64,000 bases of DNA from Candidatus Nitrospira allomarina (GCF_032050975.1 NZ_CP116967.1:4151001-4215000), one strand, 5' to 3'. Numbered from the stretch's first letter, positions 35,111 to 45,072 are shown. Numbers and translations are program-made. Notes: generated by a model from the sequence alone, not told the origin.

Positions 35111-36511
35111 TTACTGGAGTCCTGATTGGCCGTTTGAAGGAGACGCATCTTCTTGTCTATCGGAGGGATGCAATCCATATTTTTTGAGCAGTTTATAAAA
35201 ATCTGCCCGATAGCGCCCGGCAATTTGTGCCGCCTTAGAAATGTTTCCTTGTGTGGCTTTCAGTAAATCTTGGAGGTACTCCTTCTCAAATGCCTCTTTC
35301 GCATCAGTTAATGGTTGAAGGCCACCTGGCTTGCTTTGTTCTTGTGGAGAAAGTGCAAGGAATTCTGCCGTAATAATGTCTTGAGGAGACATGACAACCG
35401 CGCGTTCAATCATATTCTCAAGTTCTCGAACATTCCCGGGCCAAGGATACGTAATTAAGGCCTGCATAGCTTCAGGGGAAAATCCTTTGACGATTTTACC
35501 GTGATGCTCTATGCTCCGTTTGAGAAAAAACTGGGCGAGTGAAGGAATATCCTCCCGTCGTTGCCGAAGCGGAGGAATCCACAAGGGAACGACGTGAATC
35601 CGATAATACAGATCTTCTCGAAATCGTCCTTCTCGAACGGCTAACTCCAGGTCCTTGTTGGTTGCAGCCAGAATTCTCACATCCACCTTCACTGGCACTT
35701 GCCCTCCGACGGGCACCACCTCTCGATTTTGAATAGCCCGCAAGAGTTTGCCCTGTAATGACAAAGGCATTTCACCAATTTCATCTAAAAATAATGTTCC
35801 CTTATCAGCACTTTGGATTAATCCTCTTTTATTTTGATGAGCCCCGGTAAAGGAACCCTTCATATGCCCAAACAACTCACTTTCAAACAACGTTTCTGGA
35901 ATAGCTGCACAATTGACAGCCATAAAGGGTTTCGAAGCTCGAGGGCTATTACAATGTAGCACGCGCGCAATAACTTCTTTCCCCGTTCCGGTTTCTCCGG
36001 AAATACAGACAGTGGTATCGGTCTTCGCCACTTGCGCCACCTGCTTCAACACCGTATGCATTTCTGCACTCCGGGCCACGACATTTTCAAGCCCATATAA
36101 TTCGTTCACCAGCAATTGTAGTCGATGAATCTCCTGACTCATTCGTTTGGTCGTGAGAGCTTTATCAATACTCTCCAGCAACTCTTTGTCATCAAACGGT
36201 TTGGTTAAATACCCATACGCGCCCTTTTTCATGGCTTCCACCGCATTGGGAATACAGCCATGTGCCGTTAAAATCAGGATTGGAAGATTTGTCTGATGCT
36301 GATGCAATTCTTCCATTAGATCCAAGCCATCCGCATCCGGCAATCGAAGATCCAAAATGGCAAAATCATAGGGATCTTCCTGAACGCGGCTCAACGCATC
36401 CCCCCCGGAGCCACACGCCGTCACCACAAACCCCATGGAATGCAGACGCATTTTCAGGAGGGTCAGTAAACTTGGATCGTCATCAACAACAAGAATTCGT
36501 TCATCAGCCAT
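35111..36511 (-). CDS. glrR: Sigma-54 activator-type response regulator (GlrR-like)
   Basis: 466 residues from ATG 36511 (MADERILVV, with AGAGGA upstream; the frame extends 11 codons further). Receiver (VDDDPSLLTLL, phospho-Asp in FAILDLRLPDADG, Lys in GYLTKPFDDKEL), AAA+ (GETGTGKEVIARVL, GTLFLDEIGEM) and Fis-type HTH (NISKAAQIAGRYRADFYKLLKKYG). The sigma-54-contact loop reads GSFTGA rather than GAFTGA. It sits with a coiled-coil protein and a HAMP kinase in the order kinase, accessory, regulator, as in the enterobacterial glrK-qseG-glrR operon. Confidence 0.88.
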   Translation of the reverse strand: MADERILVVDDDPSLLTLLKMRLHSMGFVVTACGSGGDALSRVQEDPYDFAILDLRLPDADGLDLMEELHQHQTNLPILILTAHGCIPNAVEAMKKGAYGYLTKPFDDKELLESIDKALTTKRMSQEIHRLQLLVNELYGLENVVARSAEMHTVLKQVAQVAKTDTTVCISGETGTGKEVIARVLHCNSPRASKPFMAVNCAAIPETLFESELFGHMKGSFTGAHQNKRGLIQSADKGTLFLDEIGEMPLSLQGKLLRAIQNREVVPVGGQVPVKVDVRILAATNKDLELAVREGRFREDLYYRIHVVPLWIPPLRQRREDIPSLAQFFLKRSIEHHGKIVKGFSPEAMQALITYPWPGNVRELENMIERAVVMSPQDIITAEFLALSPQEQSKPGGLQPLTDAKEAFEKEYLQDLLKATQGNISKAAQIAGRYRADFYKLLKKYGLHPSDRQEDASPSNGQSGLQ

Positions 36512-36521
36512 CACAATTCCT

Positions 36522-37349
36522 CTATTTTTTTCCTTCACCTTCATTTGTGAATTCTTTCTCCTCGGCTCTTTCGAGTTTGGGGGTTGGGGCCATTTTTTCA
36601 GACGGGCGGGTCGGTGGGGCCTTCTCGCGAATTTCCTGATCGATACGTCGTAAAGCCTCTAATTGATTCGTCAGTTCTTGAACTTTTCTCTCACTGGACT
36701 TCAGTTCCTGCTGCACGTCCTGGCGGAGTGCCTGCTCCTTTTTTAATTGTTCTGTTTGTTTGGAAAGATTCGAGAGGGCCTGATTCAATTCGTCGACAGC
36801 CTTTTCCCGGTTCGTCAGTTCTTGCTTCAGTGCGTCAACCGAATCTGTTTCCAATTGACGACTTAATTCATGGACCAGTAATTCCTTATTCACTATTTCA
36901 CGAACCAATCGTTTAGTTAAGCCCTCGGAAGCAATCCCTCCTCCTGGAGCATTCAACACATCCAACAACCATAACCAAAATCGGCTCTCACCCGCCAATG
37001 CGCTGTTGGGGTTGGAGGCCACCACTTTTCGAAAATGCAACGCCGCTAATTCTCTATTTTCATATAACGCGACGACTCCACGAAGAAAATGAACCGCACG
37101 GCATTCATCTTCACTTTTACAAGTACTCAGCTTCTTTTCCTGATCATCTGCAATTGCCCGAAAAAATGGAACATCTTCAGGGTCAGGTGTTAACACCGAG
37201 GACACCGCAGAGGATCCGCTTGGAACAGATTGAGCCATGGCAGAACGATTCCCATCGGTGAGGGTAGACCCACCCCATCCAAGGAGACTCAGCACCAGTA
37301 CGGACAAAAAAAACACCAGAATCAACGACTCAAATTTTTGGCGTGTCAA
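36522..37349 (-). CDS. QseG-like accessory protein with coiled coil
   Basis: 275 residues. An N-terminal signal/anchor (FESLILVFFLSVLVLSLLGWGG) is followed by a TPR-like helical segment (AVHFLRGVVALYENRELAALHFRKVVASNPNSALAGESRFWLWLL). A long coiled coil then spans about residues 145-240 (DALKQELTNREKAVDELNQALSNLSKQTEQLKKEQ), with a Pro/Glu/Lys-rich tail. Probably periplasmic or membrane-attached. The position between a GlrK-like kinase and a GlrR-like regulator suggests the QseG role of modulating the kinase; sequence similarity to QseG itself cannot be judged by eye. Start overlaps the kinase stop by 4 nt. Confidence 0.65.
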   Translation of the reverse strand: MTRQKFESLILVFFLSVLVLSLLGWGGSTLTDGNRSAMAQSVPSGSSAVSSVLTPDPEDVPFFRAIADDQEKKLSTCKSEDECRAVHFLRGVVALYENRELAALHFRKVVASNPNSALAGESRFWLWLLDVLNAPGGGIASEGLTKRLVREIVNKELLVHELSRQLETDSVDALKQELTNREKAVDELNQALSNLSKQTEQLKKEQALRQDVQQELKSSERKVQELTNQLEALRRIDQEIREKAPPTRPSEKMAPTPKLERAEEKEFTNEGEGKK

Positions 37350-38830
37350 TGGACATTCCCCGCGTGTTTTCGTTTGGGAATGGTAAAATGCAATGCAGTC
37401 CCGGTTCCCAGAATACTCTCAGCCCAAATTTTTCCACCATGGGCTTCGACCACCCGCTTCGCCAACGCCAGTCCGATTCCACTCCCCACATACACACGGC
37501 CTTCTTGGGTTTTCCCCTGGTAAAATCGTTCAAAAATATGAGGCAAATCAGCTTCGGGAATTCCCGGTCCCGTATCAGACACCGAAAATTGCAACCCCTC
37601 TCCGGCACTATCCGGCCTTGATCGAATTAACACCGTCGTTCCTTCAGGACTGAATTTAATCGCATTCGATAAAAGATTTTCCAACACTTGTTCCATCCTT
37701 GGCCCATCCAGATCATAGAACCTCACCTTATTCTGAAACAAATCGAGGGTCAGATGAATATTTTTTCGTTCTGCGAGAAATTTGACTTTTTCTGTCGACC
37801 GGACGACCAAACGATTTAAGTCCGTAGGACTAAAATTATAGGAGACCATGTCGGCCTCCATCCGGGATAAATCTAAGAGATTCCCGATTAAGTGATTGAG
37901 CCGTTGACTACTCTCAGAAATAATGGTGAGGGTTTCTCGTTGGTCTTTCGTCAGTGTTCCAGGAATTCCATCCAGCAGAAGCTGTGAGCCCTCTCGAATA
38001 GACGTTAACGGGGTTCGTAACTCATGGGAAATATTTGCCAGGAATTCCGACTTCATCTCATCTAACTTTTGTAGTTTTTCACCCATCCAATTTACCTGGC
38101 CAACCAGTTCACGTAACTCCTGTGGAACAGAAAGGGAGATCGTCCCTCCAAATTGACCTTGTCCAATTCTGCGGATTTGAGCTTTGACTCGTCGAAGGGG
38201 CCGAAGGATACTATAGCTGGCGATCCCGGCCAAGCCAAGACCTAGAACCAACGCCATCACCAGAAGCTGTTTCGTAATTTCCTGGGCCTGCACCGAACGA
38301 AGATGGGAATCCTTGAGAATCGCGCCGACACTGGCTTCCTGAGCAGTGATATAGGCGTTGATGGATTGGGTTATAGCGGTAATCAATGTATCCCGATTTT
38401 GCTCATAGCTGGCGATAGCCTGAGGAGAACGGTCGGCTTGCTCAACACCAACACTCAAAAATAAGGTATGGAACTCTTCATGAAGTTCTTTTGTTTTCGC
38501 AAGTGCTTCCAGCGTACTACCAGGGTTTTCCTGCTCTTGGAGCGCTTTTAAGGTTTTGCGAAAGTTTTCAGCCTCCTGAAGAAAATCTTTCAGAAGGGTG
38601 GTATCCCGAAGTACTAAATATTGCTTGTCACTTTTTAATTGTGCATACAGACTGGTAATGAGTCGCTTAGCAGTTTCCACAGCGGGAAAGTGATGGGTCG
38701 CTAACTCAGCGCCTAATTCCGTTAAGGCACGAAATTGATGGAGAATATATAAATTCACGCCAACCACCAACGCAAGGATTGTCAGGTATCCAAGGGTTAA
38801 TCGCCAAAATATAGATAGACGTGTCAACAT
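37346..38830 (-). CDS. HAMP-domain sensor histidine kinase (GlrK-like)
   Basis: 494 residues. First membrane helix is about 11-30 (LTLGYLTILALVVGVNLYIL), a helical periplasmic sensor is about 31-180, the second helix is LLVMALVLGLGLAGIASYSIL, followed by HAMP. The phospho-acceptor is SEFLANISHELRTPLTSIREG, and the ATPase motifs are NLLSNAIKFSP, VSDTGPGIPEADLPHIFERFYQG and GSGIGLALAKRVVEAHGG. It is the first gene of the kinase/accessory/regulator operon. The signal is unknown. The promoter should lie in the AT-rich region above 38,830. Confidence 0.88.
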   Translation of the reverse strand: MLTRLSIFWRLTLGYLTILALVVGVNLYILHQFRALTELGAELATHHFPAVETAKRLITSLYAQLKSDKQYLVLRDTTLLKDFLQEAENFRKTLKALQEQENPGSTLEALAKTKELHEEFHTLFLSVGVEQADRSPQAIASYEQNRDTLITAITQSINAYITAQEASVGAILKDSHLRSVQAQEITKQLLVMALVLGLGLAGIASYSILRPLRRVKAQIRRIGQGQFGGTISLSVPQELRELVGQVNWMGEKLQKLDEMKSEFLANISHELRTPLTSIREGSQLLLDGIPGTLTKDQRETLTIISESSQRLNHLIGNLLDLSRMEADMVSYNFSPTDLNRLVVRSTEKVKFLAERKNIHLTLDLFQNKVRFYDLDGPRMEQVLENLLSNAIKFSPEGTTVLIRSRPDSAGEGLQFSVSDTGPGIPEADLPHIFERFYQGKTQEGRVYVGSGIGLALAKRVVEAHGGKIWAESILGTGTALHFTIPKRKHAGNVH

Positions 38831-39602
38831 TTTTAAAACACCAAAACGAAGGGGAACGTTTCAACAAACGTATCTGATTCTAAGGACTCTAGCCCTGAGG
38901 GAAAAAATTTCCAAACAACCTGCTTTGTGCTCTCCATTGAAAATTTAACGATCTTCCTTCCTCAAAAACACCCAAGAACTTTCACATAAAAGTTGGCTAC
39001 GTAGCAATGCTGAATTGTATTTCCTACATGAGATTGAGTAATCCTACACCAGAATCCCAATATTTCATGAGGTTTCTGTAAAAGCACCTGTCAATTTTTC
39101 TTTTTAGAAACAATCAAACATTTGGTCCATGACTTCACTGGTCTCTATATTGCATATGCCACCGTAGCTAACTTAATTATTGGAAAGATTTTCAAATTCT
39201 ATCGAAAACCCCACTTCTTGAATTTTTCCATCGGTCGGATGCGAAAATTTAACGGGGCATGTTTATTGTCGTGACAATTACTTTATTTACTCATTTCGTC
39301 TCTCTTTATTTCCCCCCCCCCAGATTTATCCATCTTCATAATTTTTCATCATCCTCCCCCTAAATTAAAAACATCTTCCAAGTTTTTTTAGATAGTACTT
39401 GGAAGTTTAGGTTTTATTGCCCGATTAAATATTTCGGCTTGTCTTTCTCCTCTTAGGAGAAATGTAAGAAAGCCATGCTTTCCCCTCTGGTTGAACTCAC
39501 ATTGAGAGAGGGCAAGTTAAAAATATTGACGCACAGAGAACAACCGTTTGAGAAAACTATTTAATAAATTGCAAAACAGTCTACCAAGGCAGGAGATGAA
39601 TA
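38831..39602. other. AT-rich divergent intergenic region with a C10 tract
   Basis: About 770 bp between the GlrK-like kinase and the Fn3/Ig protein gene, noticeably more AT-rich than the genes. It contains a run of ten C at 39312-39321 and several A/T runs. No sigma-54 GG-N10-GC element with proper spacing was found by eye in front of 39603. The Shine-Dalgarno of the next gene (AGGAG) is at its right end. No RNA gene recognised. Confidence 0.45.
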
Positions 39603-42308
39603 ATGAAATTCCAAAGCACCATCCCCTTATTTAAAGAATCTCTCTCCACCAAAATTCCTAGGACCGTGATGTCTCACCTTGGGCAAATCACTCAGAGATT
39701 TTCCAAAAACCTTGTACAGCTTTTAACAGAGTCCAGCAGCAGTTTAAGGTTTTTCAAACCACCGTCCATCTCGTTTTGCCTTCTCTTTATAGCATTGATA
39801 ACTGTAATACCTTGCGCCCAGGTTTTTTCAGCTAACGTTTCGGTGACCTGGAACAAAAATTCCGAATCGGATTTGGCAGGATACAAAGTTTACAAACGGG
39901 CGTTACCTTCTCAAGACTTTGGACAACCCATATTTTCAGGAATGCCCAGCAATCCATCCTCGCCCACAACAACCGTTTCAGGGCTCAATGGAGGCACAAC
40001 TTATGGATTTATTGCGACTGCATTTGACACAGCCGGAAATGAAAGTGCCCCTTCCACAGAAAAACAGATTTCAATACCTACAGGCACATCACCACCACCC
40101 TCTTCAGCACTTAATATCTCGAATCTGACCGTGTCCAGTGGCAAAGCCTATGTCGTGTCCACCTCAGGCCTCCAAGCTGGGGGGACCGTCTATATCGACC
40201 GCAACTATACCTTTTCGACCGTCCCTGCTCTCATTCAGGGTGCCGCGTATATCCAGACCGCCAACAATGATAAAGCAGCCACCAATGCGACCTTCCTCAG
40301 CTTCACGGTCAATCAACCTGTATCAGTGTATGTCGCCCGTGACGTGCGCACCACGAATCCCTCGTGGTTGAACACCTTTACGGATACCGGCGCCAATCTG
40401 GTGACGTCGGATACGACCCTCCGCCTGTTTGTGCGCTCTTTCCCAGCCGGCACCATTAGCCTCAGTGGCAATGCCAGTAGTGGCGGGAGTATGTATTCCG
40501 TCGTCGTCAAATCAGATGGAGGCACCCCAGGGGACACCACCGCACCCACGGTCACCCTGACGGCCCCCAACGCGGGCACCGTCTCCGGCACCGTAACGGT
40601 CAGCGCCACCGCCAGCGATAATGTCGGTGTGGCGGGAGTTCAGTTCCGCCTCCAGGGCGCGAACCTCGGCGCTGAAGATACGACTAATCCCTACAGCACC
40701 AGTTGGAACACCACCACCGTGCCGAATGGCTCCTACACCCTGACGGCTACCGCCCGCGATGCCGCCGGGAATACCACCACCTCCACACCACGCACCGTCA
40801 CGGTGAGCAATACCACCACACCGCCGCCGGACACCACGCCACCGACGGTCACACTGACGGCCCCCAGCGCGGGTACCGTCTCCGGCACGGTAACGGTCAG
40901 CGCCACCGCCAGCGATAATGTCGGCGTGACCGGTGTGCAATTCCGCCTCCAGGGCGCGAACCTTGGGGCCGAAGATACGACCAATCCCTACAGCACCAGT
41001 TGGAACACCACCACCGTGCCAAATGGTTCCTATACCCTCACCGCTATTGCCCGTGATGCCGCCGGGAATACCACCACCTCCGCATCCCGCACCGTCACGG
41101 TGAGCAATACCACCACCCCACCCCCCTCCCCGCCCTCCTCAACACTCAGTATTTCCAATCTGACGGTGGCCAGTGGGAAAACCTATGTCGTGTCCACCTC
41201 AGGCCTCCAAGCTGGGGGGACCGTCTATATCGACCGCAACTATACCTTTTCGACCGTCCCTGCTCTCATTCAGGGTGCCGCGTATATCCAGACCGCCAAC
41301 AATGATAAAGCAGCCACCAATGCGACCTTCCTCAGCTTCACGGTCAATCAACCTGTATCAGTGTATGTCGCCCGTGACGTGCGCACCACGAATCCCTCGT
41401 GGTTGAACACCTTTACGGATACCGGCGCCAATCTGGTGACGTCGGATACGACCCTCCGCCTGTTTGTGCGCTCTTTCCCAGCCGGCACCATTAGCCTCAG
41501 TGGCAATGCCAGTAGTGGCGGGAGTATGTATTCCGTCGTCGTCAAATCAGATGGAGGCACCCCAGGGGACACCACCGCACCCACGGTCACCCTGACGGCC
41601 CCCAACGCGGGCACCGTCTCCGGCACGGTAACGGTCAGCGCCACCGCCAGCGATAATGTCGGCGTGACCGGTGTGCAATTCCGCCTCCAGGGCGCGAACC
41701 TTGGGGCCGAAGATACGACCAATCCCTACAGCACCAGTTGGAACACCACCACCGTGCCAAATGGTTCCTATACCCTCACCGCTATTGCCCGTGATGCCGC
41801 CGGGAATACCACCACCTCCGCATCCCGCACCGTCACGGTGAGCAATACCACAACGCCACCTCCCCCTCCACCTACCTCAACACTCAATATTTCCAATCTG
41901 AACGTGTCCAGTGGAAAAGCGTACGTCGTGCCCACCTCAGGCATACAAGGCGGGGGGACCATTTATATCGACCGCACCTATACTTTTACGACGATCCCCA
42001 CTCTCATCCAGGGTGCGCCATATATCCGAACGGCGAATGATGACAAAACAGCAACCAATTCCAACTTCCTCAGCTTTACGGTCAATCAACCCGTGTCCGT
42101 GTATGTCGCCCATGGCGATCGCATTACTCCGAAACCTACGTGGTTGAATACGTTTACGGATACCGGAGCCAATCTGGTGACGTCGGATACGACCCTCAGT
42201 CTGTTTGTGAAGACCTTTCCTGCGGGGACCATTACTCTCGGGGGTAATGTCAGCAGTGGCAATGCCGGAAATGATTTGAGTATGTATTCCGTCATTATCA
42301 AACCTTAG
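39603..42308 (+). CDS. Secreted multi-domain Fn3 / Ig-like repeat protein
   Basis: 901 residues, probably a surface or extracellular-matrix protein. After a long leader, a hydrophobic signal-like helix (FCLLFIALITVIPCAQVFSA) ends near residue 78. Then: one Fn3 domain (VSVTWNKNSESDLAGYKVYKR...ATAFDTAGNESAPS); domain A1 (NISNLTVSSGKAYVVSTSG...SMYSVVVKS, about 140 residues); Ig-like B1 and B2 (APTVTLTAPNAGTVSGTVTV...GVQFRLQGANLGAEDTT); A2, B3, A3. Linkers are Thr/Pro-rich. Parts of A1/A2 and B2/B3 are identical in DNA. No PEP-CTERM tail is present; the protein ends MYSVIIKP. AGGAG supports the ATG at 39603. Domain A is not one I can name. Confidence 0.85.
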   Translation: MKFQSTIPLFKESLSTKIPRTVMSHLGQITQRFSKNLVQLLTESSSSLRFFKPPSISFCLLFIALITVIPCAQVFSANVSVTWNKNSESDLAGYKVYKRALPSQDFGQPIFSGMPSNPSSPTTTVSGLNGGTTYGFIATAFDTAGNESAPSTEKQISIPTGTSPPPSSALNISNLTVSSGKAYVVSTSGLQAGGTVYIDRNYTFSTVPALIQGAAYIQTANNDKAATNATFLSFTVNQPVSVYVARDVRTTNPSWLNTFTDTGANLVTSDTTLRLFVRSFPAGTISLSGNASSGGSMYSVVVKSDGGTPGDTTAPTVTLTAPNAGTVSGTVTVSATASDNVGVAGVQFRLQGANLGAEDTTNPYSTSWNTTTVPNGSYTLTATARDAAGNTTTSTPRTVTVSNTTTPPPDTTPPTVTLTAPSAGTVSGTVTVSATASDNVGVTGVQFRLQGANLGAEDTTNPYSTSWNTTTVPNGSYTLTAIARDAAGNTTTSASRTVTVSNTTTPPPSPPSSTLSISNLTVASGKTYVVSTSGLQAGGTVYIDRNYTFSTVPALIQGAAYIQTANNDKAATNATFLSFTVNQPVSVYVARDVRTTNPSWLNTFTDTGANLVTSDTTLRLFVRSFPAGTISLSGNASSGGSMYSVVVKSDGGTPGDTTAPTVTLTAPNAGTVSGTVTVSATASDNVGVTGVQFRLQGANLGAEDTTNPYSTSWNTTTVPNGSYTLTAIARDAAGNTTTSASRTVTVSNTTTPPPPPPTSTLNISNLNVSSGKAYVVPTSGIQGGGTIYIDRTYTFTTIPTLIQGAPYIRTANDDKTATNSNFLSFTVNQPVSVYVAHGDRITPKPTWLNTFTDTGANLVTSDTTLSLFVKTFPAGTITLGGNVSSGNAGNDLSMYSVIIKP
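40147..40591 (+). repeat. Perfect 445-bp repeat unit, first copy (A1)
   Basis: Identical, as read base by base, to 41182-41626 (offset 1035 bp). It covers most of domain A and the beginning of the following Ig domain. The first mismatches are at 40592/41627 on the right and just left of 40147. Confidence 0.9.
40875..41113 (+). repeat. Perfect 239-bp repeat in Ig-like domain B2
   Basis: Identical to 41613-41851 (offset 738 bp) in domain B3; B1 is similar but diverged. The two repeat families overlap in B3, which is a mosaic: its left edge matches B1 and its remainder matches B2. Confidence 0.88.
41182..41626 (+). repeat. Perfect 445-bp repeat unit, second copy (A2)
   Basis: Second copy of 40147-40591. 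The third A domain (about 41880-42305) is clearly diverged, so only A1 and A2 were recently duplicated or gene-converted. Confidence 0.9.
41613..41851 (+). repeat. Perfect 239-bp repeat in Ig-like domain B3
   Basis: Second copy of 40875-41113. It overlaps the last 14 bp of the A2 repeat unit, marking the junction of the two duplications. Confidence 0.88.
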
Positions 42309-43444
42309 AAAGAGTGATCTATGAACCATCAGACGAAATAATCAGAAATTAACGGAGAAAGATAATATGAAAATTTTCCTTACAGATAACACATTTAAGA
42401 ATAGGGTGGTGGCAAGCATTTCCATGGGAAGAGTAACCAACCCCACTACCCTTACAGAAATTTCAGGATGTGAAAGCATCTGGTTGAAACCTGGTGAAGA
42501 TACCCACAATAATTTTAGTAGCAGTAAGACACATTCGAACGGGGACTTAGGAGAGTGCAGGGAATGCACTCCTTGATACAGTTTCAATCACTCACTGACT
42601 TTCTAAGTGACCTAATGCGGGGAAAAAATAGTGTCAGGGATATGACAAACCCAAATGATCCCATCCCGCATGACCTTTTCACTGGACAGGACAACATGGC
42701 GACCTATTGTGCATCCCCCGCTAATTCAACATCAGTTATCAGATTGGGAAATCCAAACCGTAGGCTGGATGATTCCGGAAACAGCCTCTTCCTCGGCCAT
42801 GGATAGGGACCGCGGTTCGATGACAAAAAATCGATCATCTATAAAGGACTAGGGGGAGCTTGAAAGTTATCAACAAAAGAAATAAGAGAAGTGATTTTGA
42901 AACACGTACTTCATCCCTGTTGTTCCCGAGAAGGCGCAATAATAAATCAACTGTTAAAAGTCCTCTTGATTAATATTTTGGCTTATGGACTTTTACTAAA
43001 ATTTCATTTTCACAGGGCAGCAAATCGAGCGGCGTTTCGACTTAATCATTCCCGTACAAGAGCCTTCCAGTCTATTGCTGAGCTATTGGCCTTCTAACGT
43101 TATATTGATGCCAGAACAGGGCACATTTGCCTATGACTAACCATACATTCCCAGGTTAGGTGGAGTCGCCATAGTAACTCCAACCAGACACACAGTATGA
43201 TTTTTTCAAAAACTTCGTCCGTCAAAGATGTTGAGCGTTCCGCCTACATAGTTAAGGTTAAAAAGTTCCTAAAAAACTTCCTAAAGCTTTTACTTAATGT
43301 TACCGAAACATAACCAGTCACGGGCTGACAACCAATTTTATAGAGAACTATAGGAAAATACGTCTGCTACCTTTATTGTCAATTGAATTCCTATGCGTTT
43401 GTAATTTCAGGGTCGCCACGACATAGCATCAAAAGGAGAAAATC
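42309..43444. other. Gene-poor gap between the two surface-protein genes
   Basis: About 1.1 kb without a convincing gene. Three short open frames run rightwards (42367-42576 with GGAGA upstream, 42555-42806, 42891-43097), but none has a recognisable domain; the third has a modest hydrophobic stretch. The first (69 codons) is the least unlikely to be translated. The composition is AT-rich, especially 43,200-43,350, where TTCCTAAA repeats in close succession. It may contain decayed coding sequence. Confidence 0.4.
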
Positions 43445-44986
43445 ATGAAAAGCCGATATGCAACAAATCCAGCAACACTCTGTTGGCCTCTACTCGCAGC
43501 ATTTTTCTTGCTGAATGCCACTCAGAGCCTTGCTGCCACCTATTACATATCCCCCACAGGGAGTAATGTCCTTGGTAATGGGACCAGCCAGAACCCTTAT
43601 TATACGCTCTCACATGCCTTTTCGAAGGGAGGGAGCCACACTTATGTCCTCAAAGATGGTCAGTATAACTACGAAGGGAGCACCATCACGAATCCCCCAA
43701 GCGGGTCAACAACTTCACCCACGATAATTCAGGCAGAAAACGATGGCAAGGCCGTCATTGATGGTGCAGGCGTTCGTTCCGGAATTGACATCCGCCAAGC
43801 GGGCACCCATCATATCGTCATCGAAGGACTTCGCATCCAGAATTCTGGTGAAAGACCTGCCGTTTCCATTCAATCACCAGATGGGACATCCTTAACCAAT
43901 CAAATCAATAATATTACCATTCGCCGCACCGGTGCATTTGGGAGCGCAGTGAACACGAACAATAATGTCTGGAGCTTGGCCCGGATTCGTGACTCGTTAT
44001 TTGAAGAGGTGTGGGGCTGGGGGGCTGGCCGATATGTCCTGAGTGTCTATGGAGGGACAAAAGTGACGGTGCGGCGGGCTGTGCTCCGATGGGATCGTTG
44101 GGATGGTTTGGACTACAAACCCGGTGACCCGAAATTCAACATGAGTTTATACAATACCTATGACAGCCTCCTGGAGAATGTCATTCTCCTGGATGGGACG
44201 ACTGCCACAGGAGGAGGAGATCGTGGTGGGATTTTGCTTGCCGGCAATAGCAACGGCGACACCGCTCCATATACTGGCTCATCCAATAACGTCATTCTTG
44301 GTATGGTTAGCCTCAATAATGTGGGGAACGGCCTGGCTTCTGAGTCGGGAGGGGCAGTCAATAACAACAACCGATTCGAAAATGTTGTGTCGTGGGGGAA
44401 TGTATACGCAATTACAGTTCCTCGAAAGAGCAGCAACACTACCCTCAACCATGTCACATTGGGTGGGGGATCTTATGGGACGTATTTCGGTGGCGGCGGC
44501 AATCAGGTGACCAATGTCTCCCTCAAAAATAGCCTCATACACAATAATTCAAATAGTGGCATCAATGGGTCGGTTACCTCAGATTATAATAACGTCTATT
44601 CGAATAATCCTAATTATAACGGCGCAAGTCCTGGTCCCCACGATTCCAGTGTACAACCAGGATTAAAATATCTGCTACGGGCTGAAACGGGGACACCAAA
44701 TAAGGGAGCGGCCTCTGATGGTGGAGATATTGGCGCGACGATCATCAAACGTTATCAGAATGGCACCTTAACCAACGAAAATCTCTGGCCATTCCCCAAT
44801 GAAGCACGAATCAAGGCGGACCTCTGTGCAAATGTAACACGAGGATTCTGCGGCAAAGCATCCCTCACACATTATATTTGGGAATATCTTGGGAACCCTC
44901 TTCCAGCAGAATATGCAAATGGTGGTGGTACTTCAGATACGATTCCCCCTGCTCCCCCCAAGGGCCTTACCCTCACCATTCAATAA
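43445..44986 (+). CDS. Secreted right-handed parallel beta-helix protein
   Basis: 513 residues. A signal peptide (WPLLAAFFLLNATQSLA, predicted cut after residue 31) leads to mature ATYYISPTGSNVLGNGTSQNPYYTLSHAF, the usual opening of pectate-lyase-like beta-helix proteins. Asn-rich rungs follow (NNITIRRTGAFG, RIRDSLFEEVWGWG, NVILLDGTTATGGGDRGG, NNRFENVVSWGNV, VSLKNSLIHNNSNSGI). The C-terminus has DGGDIGATI and a short SDTIPPAPPKGLTLTIQ linker with no further domain, so the tail may be shortened. AAGGAG is 7 nt before the ATG. Likely a polysaccharide-binding or -cleaving (lyase/epimerase-like) enzyme acting on the product of the neighbouring cluster; catalytic residues cannot be assigned. Confidence 0.85.
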   Translation: MKSRYATNPATLCWPLLAAFFLLNATQSLAATYYISPTGSNVLGNGTSQNPYYTLSHAFSKGGSHTYVLKDGQYNYEGSTITNPPSGSTTSPTIIQAENDGKAVIDGAGVRSGIDIRQAGTHHIVIEGLRIQNSGERPAVSIQSPDGTSLTNQINNITIRRTGAFGSAVNTNNNVWSLARIRDSLFEEVWGWGAGRYVLSVYGGTKVTVRRAVLRWDRWDGLDYKPGDPKFNMSLYNTYDSLLENVILLDGTTATGGGDRGGILLAGNSNGDTAPYTGSSNNVILGMVSLNNVGNGLASESGGAVNNNNRFENVVSWGNVYAITVPRKSSNTTLNHVTLGGGSYGTYFGGGGNQVTNVSLKNSLIHNNSNSGINGSVTSDYNNVYSNNPNYNGASPGPHDSSVQPGLKYLLRAETGTPNKGAASDGGDIGATIIKRYQNGTLTNENLWPFPNEARIKADLCANVTRGFCGKASLTHYIWEYLGNPLPAEYANGGGTSDTIPPAPPKGLTLTIQ

Positions 44987-45072
44987 GATGGCCAACCTGG
45001 TGCAGCAAGCAGCCCTGAAAGGCTTGCTGCACCTCCCTCTTACAAGCAATACCTCCACTTACTCAGAAGAAA

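Noticed and set aside
38831-39602. A c-di-GMP riboswitch or a sigma-54 promoter before the surface-protein gene
   Set aside because: Candidate GG...GC pairs have the wrong spacing, and no GEMM-type core could be assembled by eye.
40138-41406. Two near-identical 77-codon open frames (40138-40371 and 41173-41406)
   Set aside because: They are out-of-frame shadows of the perfectly repeated A domain inside the large repeat protein.
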